A stretch of DNA of 64,000 bases from Vigna angularis (Eukaryota > Streptophyta > Magnoliopsida > Fabales > Fabaceae). A program made the position numbers and the translations under genes. How positions within the stretch are numbered: the stretch's first letter is position 1; each line of letters starts with the position of its first letter. Below the pieces are notes generated by a model. It worked only from the letters and a program-made list of their open reading frames with translations. It searched no databases and was not told the origin of the DNA. The stretch spans positions 30,126,077-30,190,076 of the forward strand of contig NC_068973.1 in the NCBI RefSeq assembly GCF_016808095.1. Direction: 5' to 3'. Of this stretch, positions 36,051 to 47,751 are shown one piece after another.

Positions 36051-38147
36051 ATGTTAGTGCAGCTCAAACACACTCTCATGATGAAGACAACCCCCTCACC
36101 TTTTACGTTTGTAGTAGTGCTACTGTTAACGCTGAGCTGTGCGGCGGAGGAGGAAGCTTCCACCACCATCATCTTCACCACCCTCGGCAGATCCTTCTAC
36201 GCCTTCGACATCTACTCTCTTCCACTTCACCAACAATCTCTAAACCCTAGCCAAGAACTTCAGCTCACCGATGGCCGCTCCGTTAATTTCAACGGCCATT
36301 TCATTTCCAATGCTTCCGCTATCCAACTCCCTGCACACTCTTCTCCTCTCCAACTCGTATACATAACGGAGAGAAACGGCTCCCCGTCTATATTCTACGA
36401 CGCCCTTTATACTTCCACCACCACTACCAGATCCTCTCATGAATCTGTTGCCGCAGAAAGAATTCAAATCCCTCTGTTACCGAACAAGCCCACCGATACA
36501 TATCCAGTCTCCATCAAAGACAAACCCAGTGTCACCCCCGATGGGGAATTTTTAATATACGTTTCCACACACGAGGACCCTGGTGTACCACGAGCCAGTT
36601 GGGCCGCGGTTTACTCCACCCACCTCCAATCGGGCCTCACCAAGAGACTCACACCCTACGCTGTCGCTGATTTCAGCCCATCCCTCTCCCCTTCCGGTCT
36701 CTGGACCGCTGTCGCTTCCTACGGCCCAGATGGTTGGGCCGGCGAAGTGGAGGATCTTACCACAGACATCTACATCTTCCTCACTCGCGACGGAACTCAC
36801 CGAGTCAAAATCGTCGAGCATGGAGGCTGGCCCTCCTGGGTCGACGATCGGACTCTATACTTCCACCGACGAGGTGACGACCAGTGGTGGAGCATTTACA
36901 AAGCGATTATCCCCTCCAACGGTCCCGTTTCCGTTGACTCTGTTACCATCGAGCGAGTCACTCCACCAGGTCTCCACGCCTTCACACCCGCCACCTCCCC
37001 AGACAACCACAATTTCATCGCCGTCGCAACGAGAAGACCGGGCTCAAGCTTTCGTCACATCGAATTATTCAACCTGGTGAATAACGAATTCACGGAGCTG
37101 ACTCGGTTGGTCTCACCTCGTTCTCACCACCTCAACCCCTTCATCTCACCCGATGCATCCCGTGTAGGCTACCACAAGTGCAGAGGAGAACCCAACGCTG
37201 ACAGCAGCCCCCAGTTTTTACTCGAAAACGTTCGGAGCCCCGTCCCCGGTCTATCTCTATTCCGGTTCGTCGGTTCTTTCCCGGTTTTCTCACCCTCCGG
37301 AGACCGCATCGCGTATGTTAACCTTCCAGGGATTTACGTGGTGAACCGGGATGGCTCGAACCTGCGTAAGGTTTCCAATGCGTTGGCGTTTTCCACGGCT
37401 TGGGACCGGGTTCGACCCGGTGTGATATACACTGCGATTGGGGAAACCTTTGCCTCTGAGAGCTCGCAGGTTGATATCGTGTCCATTGACGTTGATAACG
37501 AGAACAGTGTGAAGAGGTTGACCTTGGACGGAAAGAACAACGCGTTTCCGTCACCCTCGCCTGACGGGAAACGGATCGTGTTTCGGTCGGGTAGGTCGGG
37601 TCATAAGAATCTTTACATAATGGACGCTGTTGATGGAGAGAGTAAGGGGCTTCAAAGATTGACGGAGGGTCCGTGGACTGACACCATGTGCAGCTGGTCA
37701 CCGGATGGGAAATGGATCGCTTTCGCGTCGGACCGGCATGCGCCGGGAACCGGGAGTTTCGAGTTGTACCTGATCCACCCGGATGGAAGCGGGCTGCGGA
37801 AGGTGATTGAGAGCGGGTCGGGCGGGAGGACGAACCACCCGTATTTTAGCCCCGATGGGAAGAGCATAACGTTTACTTCGGACTATGCGGGTATATCCGC
37901 GGAGCCAATCTCGAACCCGCATCACTACCAGCCCTATGGTGAAATATTCAGGGTTAGATTGGATGGGTCGGGTATAGAGAGACTGACCCATAACTCGTAC
38001 GAGGATGGAACACCTGCTTGGTCACCCAAGTATATACGGCCAATGAATGTTGAGATGGCAAAGGGTGGACCCTACTGCTCCTTCGAAGATTGCCATTGGC
38101 TCAACATTATGCCCAATTCCTCCTCAGCTTTCGCTGCTGCTCTCTAG
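36051..38147 (+). CDS. Secreted DPP6-N-terminal-like / TolB-type beta-propeller protein
   Basis: An intronless 698-aa protein. The first ~32 residues form a signal peptide (hydrophobic FVVVLLLTLSCAA after MMKTTPSPF). Translation could also begin at Met10 or Met11. The rest is a series of WD40-like/PD40 blades recognisable by the SPDG-type turns: FSPSLSPSGLWTAVA (near 210), NPFISPDASRVGYH (near 365), VFSPSGDRIAYV (near 415), FPSPSPDGKRIVFRSG (near 505), SWSPDGKWIAFASD (near 550) and YFSPDGKSITFTSD (near 605). There is no alpha/beta-hydrolase domain or Ser-Asp-His triad, so it is a propeller without the peptidase half. This matches the plant proteins annotated as DPP6 N-terminal domain-like (from memory, Arabidopsis At1g21670/At1g21680). 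Biochemical function is unknown, and an apoplastic or vacuolar location is inferred from the signal peptide. The gene is markedly GC-richer than its surroundings. Confidence 0.93.
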   Translation: MLVQLKHTLMMKTTPSPFTFVVVLLLTLSCAAEEEASTTIIFTTLGRSFYAFDIYSLPLHQQSLNPSQELQLTDGRSVNFNGHFISNASAIQLPAHSSPLQLVYITERNGSPSIFYDALYTSTTTTRSSHESVAAERIQIPLLPNKPTDTYPVSIKDKPSVTPDGEFLIYVSTHEDPGVPRASWAAVYSTHLQSGLTKRLTPYAVADFSPSLSPSGLWTAVASYGPDGWAGEVEDLTTDIYIFLTRDGTHRVKIVEHGGWPSWVDDRTLYFHRRGDDQWWSIYKAIIPSNGPVSVDSVTIERVTPPGLHAFTPATSPDNHNFIAVATRRPGSSFRHIELFNLVNNEFTELTRLVSPRSHHLNPFISPDASRVGYHKCRGEPNADSSPQFLLENVRSPVPGLSLFRFVGSFPVFSPSGDRIAYVNLPGIYVVNRDGSNLRKVSNALAFSTAWDRVRPGVIYTAIGETFASESSQVDIVSIDVDNENSVKRLTLDGKNNAFPSPSPDGKRIVFRSGRSGHKNLYIMDAVDGESKGLQRLTEGPWTDTMCSWSPDGKWIAFASDRHAPGTGSFELYLIHPDGSGLRKVIESGSGGRTNHPYFSPDGKSITFTSDYAGISAEPISNPHHYQPYGEIFRVRLDGSGIERLTHNSYEDGTPAWSPKYIRPMNVEMAKGGPYCSFEDCHWLNIMPNSSSAFAAAL

Positions 38148-38600
38148 TGCACTTTCTAATATAACACTCTGTACCACACCACTTCTAGGTTTACTTTTCA
38201 TCAAACTTGGAAGCCATTAAATAAATAACTCGTTACTTCATTCTTCCTCTTCTCTTTCTCCATTGCATCTGCTACTACAAAGAACCAACACGGAAACAAA
38301 ATAATAACTATCCAGTATGTCGAACGAGTTCACTCGAAGACCAACCCGCCACTCAACCAAAGGTGGGATTTCATCATATTAATCGATCAAAGTGGATAAA
38401 TTTAAAGTATAATATAATTCTGATTAATTAAGATTATTGTAATTAAAGTTAGTGGAGTTTGAATAGTTCTTAGACACATCATAATAAAAAAGTTCAGTGT
38501 AAAAGTTATAAATATAAGTTCAATTATAAGATGATAAGTTATTATTAATTACATATTTATTATTTTGAACTTTAGACCAAACTAACTTCAATATTAGATA
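38148..38600. other. 3' flank of the propeller gene
   Basis: Probable 3'-UTR with an AAATAAATAA signal at about 38218-38227, then AT-rich spacer. No gene. Confidence 0.45.
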
Positions 38601-40440
38601 TTACTGGTCGAAAGTAATATCTAAAATCATGGTTATGATAAAGAAAGAAACATTTATATCTTTTTGTGATCGACTAAATCCTAAAACAATATATTTCTGT
38701 AATCTAGAAAATAATTTATCAAAACCAATACCTAAATTTATGAACAAAATATGTAGACTCAAAAACTTTAATAGGTAATGATGTAGATGTGCATGAGGAA
38801 ATAAAATAGAATGAAGAATTTTGTTATTTGAAATGAAAAATGGTATGTGATTAATAAGATAATATGGATTAAGAATAGAATAACCCAAAAATGTTGAGGA
38901 ATCTCACCATGAACTAAAAGTGATGAATTATTTCAATAAAATGTTTATTTATACGCTCAACCCTTCCGTTTTATTAAAGTGTATAAGTACAAGAAGTTTG
39001 GTGAAGAATGTTATGAGAAGTCATAAAATGTTTAAAAGAATCTGGAGGGCATTCACGACCATTTCACTTCGCAAAGTTCGAATACAAATCCCAAACTGAG
39101 TTTTAATTTTATTATAAAAATATTGAAATATAGAAAATATCTCAGAATGATTTTTGGTTAAAAACAAACAAATGCATGTAGAATAATCATCAATAAAAGA
39201 AATAAAATGGTGAAAGCCTAAATTAGACTCAACACAATTAGGTCCCCCAATGTTAAAGTGATGCAAAAGGTGAGGTAGCATGTTGTGAGACACTATGAGG
39301 AAAGGAACTACGATTATGTTTTCCTAATTAACCTGACTTAGACAACAAATTAGATAAATTTGACAAACTAGAAAAAGTTGTTGCAATTTGATAATAGTGG
39401 GATGACCTAATTCAGAATGAAAAAGAGATGGAGACTCTATAACTATGAGAAGATATGTAGAAAAGTGGAGATGATAAAGGCCATAAAACTCACACTCGAT
39501 GTCGATTATTTGTCCCAAACTCCATTCTTGTAAACAAACAAAAAATTTGATAAAAGAAATAACATAATCAAGAGAACAAATTAAATGACTAATGGACAAT
39601 AAGTTAAAGAAAGACCAAAGGACATAAAGAACATTATCAATGGTTAAAGATGAAAAAATATTAACATTACCAAACCATGAGATAAGATCCTAGACTCATC
39701 AACCATTATCCGAAGAGGATAAAGAAGAAAACAAAGATTTGTTACTAGTAATATAACATGTGGCACTTGAGTCAAGAACCTAAGGTCCAAGAGAAGAAGG
39801 TTGAGTTAGGCCAACAAAAGATAAACATGTGCATGCAACAAAAGCAATGAAACTAGAATTATGACGATCCTCATACCATTTGAGAAATTCATTGAAAAGA
39901 GCGTATTAGTCTACACACACTACTAGAAGAAGTGGTGGAAAAATACATGGAGAGAGAAAAATATTAAAAATCCAAGGTTCTCCAATCAAGTGAACAAACA
40001 CAAATACTCCCAAATGATATGATCCTATCCTGGAAAAAGTATGATTATTTTTTAATTTGCTTCATCTCGTAGCATAAACAAAGAAAATCAGAATCTAGCA
40101 GATTAATGAGTCAATGAAGATTTGTCACAAATATCTTAATCTTTGATAAGAACTAAAAACATTCTCTCTCAATGAAGTCAAAATTCAAATATTGACTTAC
40201 AAAAACTTTAGGCTCTAGATATCATATTGAATATAGTAAAACTAAGTTTAGGAATTAATATCCCTTATATAGAAAATACACATGCGATAATGTATTTATA
40301 ATAATGAGAATGTGGTTAAACCCAGATACAAATGAATATGTAAAAACAACATAATTAACATAGGGAGTATGTTTCCCTAATTAACATAAAATGCAATATA
40401 ATTAATAGAAAGTATTCATCTCGTGTAAAAACCTCGTTGA
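38600..40440 (-). mobile_element. Decayed Ty1/copia retrotransposon (pol remnant)
   Basis: Read on the minus strand, from 40440 down, the parts come in copia order. There is an LTR-like AT stretch ending near 40240. A degenerate primer-binding site follows (ATATGATATCTAGAGCC, compare the initiator-Met tRNA site TGGTATCAGAGCC). Next is a protease-like VLDSSATCYITS at about 39770. A pre-integrase segment follows (39324-39599, with SLFHSELGHPTIIKLQQLF). An integrase core comes next (39021-39293, GFHHFISFIDDYSTCICLFL). Last is the post-integrase YIVLGFSRSQKDINV at about 38680. The frames are broken by stops and shifts, and no reverse transcriptase or RNase H is left. It is a dead element. Confidence 0.8.
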
Positions 40441-40967
40441 TTCAATGTCATTGTATGTATTCGAATAATAGAGTTTAAAAAAGTTTTTGATTATATAGTT
40501 TATATATGTATGATGAGTTAGAGTACACGTTGTATTGTGATTAACCATCTTATATTAATATATAATGTTCCTTTTGTATATTAGTTTAGTCTCTTTTTTT
40601 TAGTCTATTTTGTGTTTGTATTTTTTTATAATAATCACATTTTTAGTGTGAGCAAACAAAAATGGACGTTTGAGATTGTAGATGTTGAAATAACTACAAG
40701 ATATATCTTAAAGAAGTTGTTTTCTAAATACTTACTTGTAATGAAATGTTGAAACAATAATATTGTAAATAAATAACCACATTAGTATTTAATCATGTTT
40801 AAACATTGTTTTCAATTTATATATAAACTGAATTATAATTGAATTATCACGGTTTTTCTCTAACTTACGCATACTTAAAATAATGTTTTAATTTTATATA
40901 TTAACAATAATAGTCAACTTAACTGAAATATTTTTATTACGTATAAGCAACTGTATGGTTTTAATTT
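40441..40967. other. Intergenic, no gene seen
   Basis: AT-rich spacer between the copia remnant and the MITE. Nothing to annotate. Confidence 0.5.
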
Positions 40968-41345
40968 GGGTTAAATATGTTTTTTGTTCCTTAACTTTCA
41001 GTGAAAATTGAAATTAGTCTTTCTTCAAAACTTTGCCCTAATTTAGTCCTCAAACTTTAGAAATGTGTGAATCTACTTCTTTTAGCTAAATTTTGTTAGG
41101 TTTATTTAATGTTTCAAGTGCATTTCATGATAGCATTTGAATTATTTACACAATTTGACACATTTTTGCGTCAATGTTAATTAAGAAATGTATTTGAAAT
41201 ACATCAAATAAAGTTAACAAAATTTAGTTAAAATGACTAAATTCACACATTTCTAAAGTTTGAAGATTAAATTGGTTCAAAGTTTCAAAGACATACTAAT
41301 TCCAATTTTCAATAAAAGTTAACAGACCAAAAACATATCTAATCC
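40968..41345. mobile_element. Palindromic Mutator-type MITE with perfect 9-bp TSD
   Basis: A 378-bp element whose two halves are inverted copies. The left end is GGGTTAAATATGTTTTTTG and the right end, reversed, is GGATTAGATATGTTTTTGG. Shared inner words include GAAAATTG-AATTAGT, CAAACTTTAGAAATGTGTGA and AACTAAATTTTGTTA. The 9 bp on each side (40959-40967 and 41346-41354) are both TTTTAATTT, a perfect Mutator-length target duplication. It has no coding capacity. Near-full-length pairing would form a long hairpin RNA if transcribed. Confidence 0.88.
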
Positions 41346-41354
41346 TTTTAATTT

Positions 41355-42636
41355 TCATCTAATTTTTTTGCTGGGTTCAAAGGAATATAATTTATTCCTA
41401 TATCAAAGAAAATATTGGGATAAGATAAGACGTTGTAATATGCCAAGAAAGAGGACATTCGAGTTCGAAGAAAGAGATTTGGGAAAAAGTGCAAGATTGA
41501 GAAGATGTATTTGAAATTCAAACTTTTGTCATTTCTCTATCTTGTCATTTACTATTGTACCTTTCCTTTCCTTTCCTTTTTCCATTGTTATTTTCATGTT
41601 TGATCTTCTCTCCCCAGACAGCATTTTCTCTGTGAAATTGATCTGCAAGATGGGGAATATTATAGCATCCAAATGGAGTGAGCGAATCTCAATCGGTAAC
41701 GATCTGCCATAGGTTGAATCAAAATGCTCACTCGAAACTCATAAGTTTTTTATATTCAGCATAATGTTGAGAGTCCCACAATGATTGTTATGGTTAAACT
41801 AAATGTCCGACACGACATGAATGTGTCTGAGTCTCACTCTACTCTGTAACATTGTATGACACTAACAAAATCACAAAAAAAATTACTTCGTTGCTTGGAT
41901 TATGCAGCAGGCTGTATTTTACAAAATTTGGAAAAGGAGTTTGTGTTCTAGGAAATGTGGTTTAGCATCTTCTAATCATAATTTTGGCTTTGTTTTGTAC
42001 ATAATGCTACCAACTGTGTGATTCGTAACTCTGCGTAGATTAGCTGGTTAAGACTTTGTCCGAAAGAATTTCAGTCGAACATGTGTTGAACCTGGGCCGA
42101 GATATTTGCTGATAGAATAATCTCGCTGAAGGAATATTCATTTGTTTTCAGAAATATTCTCGAAGTGTAGGATATAATTTGACTTAGTAGATTTAACGTA
42201 ATTCATATTTTAAATTCATCAAGAAGGATTATTACATATTTACATGTCAATACTTTTGTTGGTGGTGATGATGAGTACGGAGATGCTCATAATTTATGTT
42301 ACTAAATGGCCATAATTATCCATAAATATCTAGAGGATGACTCAAAAAGCATACTCTCCTACCTGGTGTGACACACTTGGTAAATTGGACAAAATTAAAG
42401 CATCGGCTCTCTTAGCCATTAATGATGCTACTGAAGCTGTAGCTAATAATACAAGTTGCTTCTTGAAGCTTCTGAATTTTTTTTGTGTAAATTTCAGGGT
42501 ACAGAGTGTGCACCTCAATAAAAGCAGATACAAGAATTCTAATTAAGATGGAAGGGTTGGCAACTACATTGTACAGTGTAAGAGAACCTCTTTTCTGGAG
42601 ACCAGAAGTTATGTCAATCTAAGCCTATATCCCTGC
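41355..42636. other. Spacer 3' of the cyclin gene, possible small transcripts
   Basis: There is no supported gene. Two coding-looking scraps lie on the plus strand: a short frame starting MGNIIASKWSERISI at 41651 with a donor-like GTAACG, and MTQKAYSPTWCDTLGKLDKI at 42337. I could not join them in phase. The last part is the cyclin 3'-UTR (minus strand). Confidence 0.35.
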
Positions 42637-45600
42637 TCAACTCAGGAAAAATTCTGGGGGTATTGAAGGAGGGCAGTACTTCTTGGCCACGTATTTGTAC
42701 TGAAACACAAACAAATTGTGAGAAATCACTCAAAACATATCATAGATAGATAGGACCAACAAATTTAGCGGAAGTTGTTTACCTTGTGCTGGCTATATTT
42801 CTCCCTTATTGCTGGCAAATTTGAGTTAGAGCTGTTACCACATAGGCGGTGGAGATCCTTCACGCAAACACACAGATCAAAAGCCTGGTAGAGCGTGTAA
42901 TGTTGCAATGTGGAATTCTGTTGCAGAAAACAGACACAGCAAGTCAAGTTTACAAAAGTTAAAATTACTAAACGGAAACAGAAACTGTTTGATATAGCAG
43001 CTTACCCATGGTTTCGTTGAAGGGAAAAGTATAAATTTGGCCAGAAAAATTGCAGAAGCGGCTATAAGTGATGGAGCATAACAAATCATACTGTATTCCA
43101 AGAGAGACAATTCCGCAATATAGTTTGTCAAGCACTCAAGTTGCAGGGAAGTGACCTGAAAAAAGAAAAACAAATGAAACCACTTCAGAATTGGATTTCA
43201 TATTAAAAACAAATGAAAAACTATAGCGTGGTACCTAGACATACATGTGTGCACTTTCTTTCTTTGTGATAAAAAAAATTAAAAATATATTTTATAATTT
43301 TATAATACTGATTAATAAAAATAATTATTAAATTTATAAAAATTGTATCTTTATTGTTTACAATCAATTAAATTTAAAAGAAATATACATAACGGGTGTG
43401 TGGCATGTATGCATTCCGTATACAAAGCCCACAGGTATGGTTTTGGTCAGTGTCTCAAAATTTACTGATGTCTGGAAATAAATAAATGCAGTGTACGAAA
43501 ACTACACAAAAGTGTTAGTTGATCGACAAATTTACAATTAGTAGCTTACGTTTTTGGTTGAATGCGTGTTTGGTTCAGCTTATTTTTAAGAAACTGCCTC
43601 TTCCTTTTTTTAAAAGAAATTATCTCTGCTGTTTTGAAAATAAACAATTTGTTTTCCAAATTTATGCCTAACGCTGATTACACGTGTTAGACCCAGCACC
43701 ACTTACTGGTTTTTCTTTTGTTTTCATTACGAAAAATTATAGTTTGACAACATATCATCTCCCTTAATTACTTCACACATGGTTTTTATCCAAATTCATA
43801 TATTTAAAATCAACGTTATAAGAAAGAGCACGATGGTGAGTTTACAACCAAATTATTTAAACGTCCAAACTAAGCAAAGAAGATAAAGGTACCTCGTCGA
43901 CTCCTTGAGCAGCACGTACAAATCTTCTGTAAATAATACCGAGAATGACAATAGTTTTATATTAGAACGGCTTCAAATAACTTCAAACATCAATCTCATA
44001 TTCATCCCTTATAAACTACAGTACCTTAAGAAACATTTTACCGTTGGGGCTGTCATTTCGAACTTGAGAAAATTTAGGACAGCAGATTCCATCTGCAAAA
44101 CCTGCAATGATTCTGCTTGAGATGTGTGCTCCTCAACTACATATACATAAACAACTTGAAGCCCCAAAAGAATTCAAACCAAACCTCTTCTTTGAAGTAC
44201 GTGTTATCAGTAATGTAACAAAATTCCTCCACCTGAGGTGCACAAATCTCCTCATATTTACTGCAAACAAATACCCAAAACCAATATTATAACTGCATTA
44301 CTACCTTTGTTTCAAAGCTAGAAGCAACAATACTAGAAACCCATTAATGAGAAAAATTAGAGAGACTTGTATGACTCCTTACGAGGCAATCATCATGGAG
44401 GCAACACCAAGTAATTGTAGCCTTTGTCTGTTCATCACATTTCCTGAAAGATAACGATCAATGTAGTTTACCGTCAAATACAATGTATCGGGTACTAGTC
44501 TATACTCTTCAGCCACCTGCAATTAGAAAATTAATTTAGCATGACGCCATATACAAAATCAGGTGTGGCACTGAACTGTTAGCGGAAAGAATAGCAACAT
44601 TCCCCCAAGAATAAAACATTACCTAAATATTCCTATTTGCAATATAATAATGTTTGAATTTAACATGTGTTAGCTATCAACAAACATCAATTACCTCCAC
44701 AAGCCAGTCAATCAATATTGCACGCATACTGGGGTTTATGTCCTTCTGAATTCTCTCCATGAAGTCTGTGGAAGGCCTTTTCTTTGCCTAATATTTCAAA
44801 AACCGGAAAAGATTAGACCAATACCAGATTCTAAAATAAAAATTTTAATAGACACACTGGACGTGCTTATTCTGATCATAAAACCAAAAAAAAACAGAGC
44901 TCACTGCATATATTTTTCAAATGTAGCTTAACTTTACCTCAGATGCACGAAGGTGCTTGTAGATATCACAAGCAAAGGATGCACAGAGCTGAGGATCAGC
45001 GTAATTGTTATCAACATTGACAAACTTGTCCCCTTTTTCCAACTCAACAAGTATGTCTCTACTACAAATGTTGCCTGCAAACACAACAATCAATATCAAC
45101 AAATTAGAAGCCATACATTTAATTAAAAAAACAGACTAAATAGTTATATTTCTAGTAGAAGTGAACAAAATGAAACCTGATTCGGTAGAATCAGATATGT
45201 TGAGATTGCTGAAAGTTTTCCTCTCAATTGAATCAACAGCCGCCACATCACTATTGTCCACATATTCAATGTCAGGGCTCTTGAACGAATCACAAGAAGA
45301 CATCGACTCATCCATAGAAACCGACATTGCATCTGATTTACAAGGTGAAACATCGAGCACCGGAGGCGGAACAGTAACAGTGACAACAAGTGGAGGAGGA
45401 GGAGCTTCGTTCCTCGGAGGGAGAGAATTAGCCTTGGGAAAAACAACCGCATTAGTAGGTTTGACATTCACCAGCGTGGGCCTTTTGTTGCCTGAGAAGG
45501 GCGGAACAACCTCTTTCTTCGTCTTCGCGAGTTTAGCTGCGCACGGGACCTAGCAATGCGAAATTCGCAAGAAGCAACAGTTAGTGATGTTTGCGGAGTA

Positions 45601-45827
45601 TTAATTTTGCAGAATTAGTTGAAAGATTGAATTAGTACCGAAGAGGACGAGTTCCGGTGAGCGACGGTGTTGGTGAGGTTAGAGAGAGGTGGACGCTTCT
45701 TTGGCACGTTTGTAGGAGCCGCTAAAGAGGATGAGGTGGAGGAGGAAGAGGTGGTGGATGCATGGCGCTTCGCCAAAGACGACGTCGTCGAGGAGGAAAA
45801 CGACGAACGACGATTGTGTGTGGTCAT
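42637..45827 (-). CDS. CYCA1: Mitotic cyclin, A1 type
   Basis: An A-type cyclin that activates CDKA/CDKB in S-G2-M in the nucleus. The exons are 45639-45827, 45177-45549, 44938-45074, 44695-44787, 44383-44516, 44185-44260, 44025-44101, 43893-43926, 43006-43155, 42783-42917 and 42637-42699. They sum to 1461 nt (486 aa), all with GT-AG introns. The start is the ATG at 45827 (MTTHNRRSSFSSSTTSSLAK), the typical CYCA1 N terminus. The destruction box RPPLSNLTN is at residues 45-53. The cyclin box opens near residue 240 with the A-type hallmark MRAILIDWLVEVAEEYRLV (254-272), followed by YLTVNYIDRYLS and SKYEEICAPQVEEF. The second cyclin fold includes LSLLEYSMICYAPSLIAAS. The C terminus is intact (KYVAKKYCPPSIPPEFFLS). 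An MSA-like site lies upstream, consistent with mitotic expression. I see no defect. Confidence 0.96.
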
Positions 45828-45954
45828 TTTGAATTTTGGCTTCCCTGCCTCTTGCTGTGTACAAGATTCAAGAAGGAGGCAAGAAAGAGAACGTTACTGT
45901 CTTTTGTGCTTTAAGCTTCGAATGCTTCTTTGTTTTCGAGAGACTTTAGCAGCG

Positions 45955-45957
<3 letters not shown>

Positions 45958-45986
<29 letters not shown>
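45958..45986. repeat. GA/CT microsatellite in the cyclin leader
   Basis: About 14 GA units on the plus strand, so a CT tract in the minus-strand cyclin 5'-UTR, about 130 bp before the ATG. CT-rich leaders are common in plants. Confidence 0.9.
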
Positions 45987-45990
<4 letters not shown>

Positions 45991-46259
45991 GTGCGCGAAT
46001 GTGAGTGAAATAAATAGAGTGAATTTATTTATACAATTTAATAATGAGGCGGGGAAGAAGAAGGTTTGAAATGGGGAAGCATCTGGACCGTAGATCAGGG
46101 CTTGATGAGGAGCGGGGGGCGCACATGCGGGCCCCGCTTCTGCCTATGTTTTCAAATTCGTTTTAACAGCGCTCTGCCGTTCTGTGATCTGATTGGCTGC
46201 CACGGCCACGTAAGCATGGAGAGAAGCAGAGAATTGGAGCTTTGGGTTTGAATTTGAAT

Positions 46260-46270
46260 TCAAACGGTCA
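46260..46270 (+). promoter_or_regulatory. Mitosis-specific activator (MSA)-like element
   Basis: The sequence TCAAACGGTCA matches the plant MSA consensus YCYAACGGYYA at 10 of 11 positions with an intact AACGG core. It lies about 430 bp upstream of the cyclin ATG. Three-repeat MYB proteins act through this motif in G2/M genes. Function here is inferred. Confidence 0.5.
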
Positions 46271-47060
46271 CTGGATCTGTCGTTTGCAACTAGCGGACCC
46301 AAACCAGTCCCAATTCCCAACCATGATCGTGCAAATTGTTAATGAAAAATTTTCCAATTCTGCTCCACATTTCAAAATTCTTCTTCAAAACACCATTTAA
46401 AACTTACCTTATTCAATGGAACAAATACTATATTTAACACGATAATAATGCCATTTTTTGGACGTAAAATGTTGAATCACAGCTATTGAATTTGGTAAGA
46501 AATGTTAACGAGTACCACGAATTAGTACTGATATTCGTGATTTGGAGGAATGTGCTAGAAAATCAATTTCCATGATGCCTCTTGAAAAATAACTGTCGAT
46601 TTATTTGTGCCAATTTCAAATTTGTACTTGGAAATGGAATGTTACGTAATTTTAAACTTGTCTCTTTTAAGGGAAGAAAATATTTGTATTTTCTTGCACT
46701 ATACAGTTGTTTTTGCTCAGCATTTTAGTGCATTTGGCAACTTAATCACGCGCAAACAAAATAAAACTAATGACAGGGTTCAGGATTTCGAGGATTGTGT
46801 TTGAAAATCAATCACATGCTCTACAAAAAATTGCTAATTTAATTGGTCAAATTTCAAATTTCTGATTAAAGAAGTATCCGTTTTCAAATTTAATTTGAGC
46901 AAATTTCGAATCTATACTTGGGATAGGCTACCCAAGTTTAAATCTCCATTGTTTAAGGAGAGAAACTCTTTAGCGTAATGGCGCTTTTTTCACCAAAAAA
47001 AAAAAATTGCCACAACATAAGTACAACTTTCTTTTTTCAAGATAAAAACATCAAAAAGTT

Positions 47061-47172
<112 letters not shown>

Positions 47173-47645
47173 TTTTGGTAATGTAATAAAAATGCAAATA
47201 AAATGTTAATGGCAGGAATAATCGTGATGATTATTGTTTTATGAGATAATGTTAAATAGTGATAATAATTCAACTAAATATATTATTCTCATTGTTTATG
47301 ATCGTGTAAGAGTATCGTAAAATAAATAATACGCGTGCATATTTAACTTTACTAAAATATAGGATAGCGAAAAAACAAAAAAGTTCACAATAGTGGAATT
47401 GTAATATTTAATTAAGAAATTAACAGTTTGGGTGATCGTGAGTTTTCAATTTTCGTTTTAAGATGCATATTTAAAACACAAAAAGTAATCAAATAAATGG
47501 GATTTTACTTGGGTTTTCTTAAATGTTTTTGAAGAATTTTTAAGTTAAAATACAATACGTAAAAGTCATACTCTCGCATCCTCTGATAATTTTACAAACA
47601 TATAAAATTTAAAAAGTACAAAAATATTCACAACTAACATTTCCA

Positions 47646-47647
<2 letters not shown>

Positions 47648-47729
<82 letters not shown>

Positions 47730-47751
47730 ATGTATGTATATATATGTGTGT
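47648..47751. repeat. TA microsatellite grading into TATG repeats
   Basis: About 70 bases of TA, followed by interspersed TATG/TATGTA units to about 47751. Confidence 0.9.

Noticed and set aside
36583..37080. 165-aa plus-strand frame and several minus-strand frames over the propeller gene
   Set aside because: They are out-of-frame shadows in a GC-rich coding sequence. The 698-aa frame has the domain and signal peptide.
39919..39930. CACTACTAGAAG resembling a CACTA transposon terminus
   Set aside because: Only one end is present. There is no inverted partner or 3-bp duplication, and it lies within the copia remnant.
41651..42546. Possible small gene starting MGNIIASKWSERISI with a second exon near 42337
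   Set aside because: The donor phase does not match the frame of the second piece and no homology is recognised, so I could not support a gene model.
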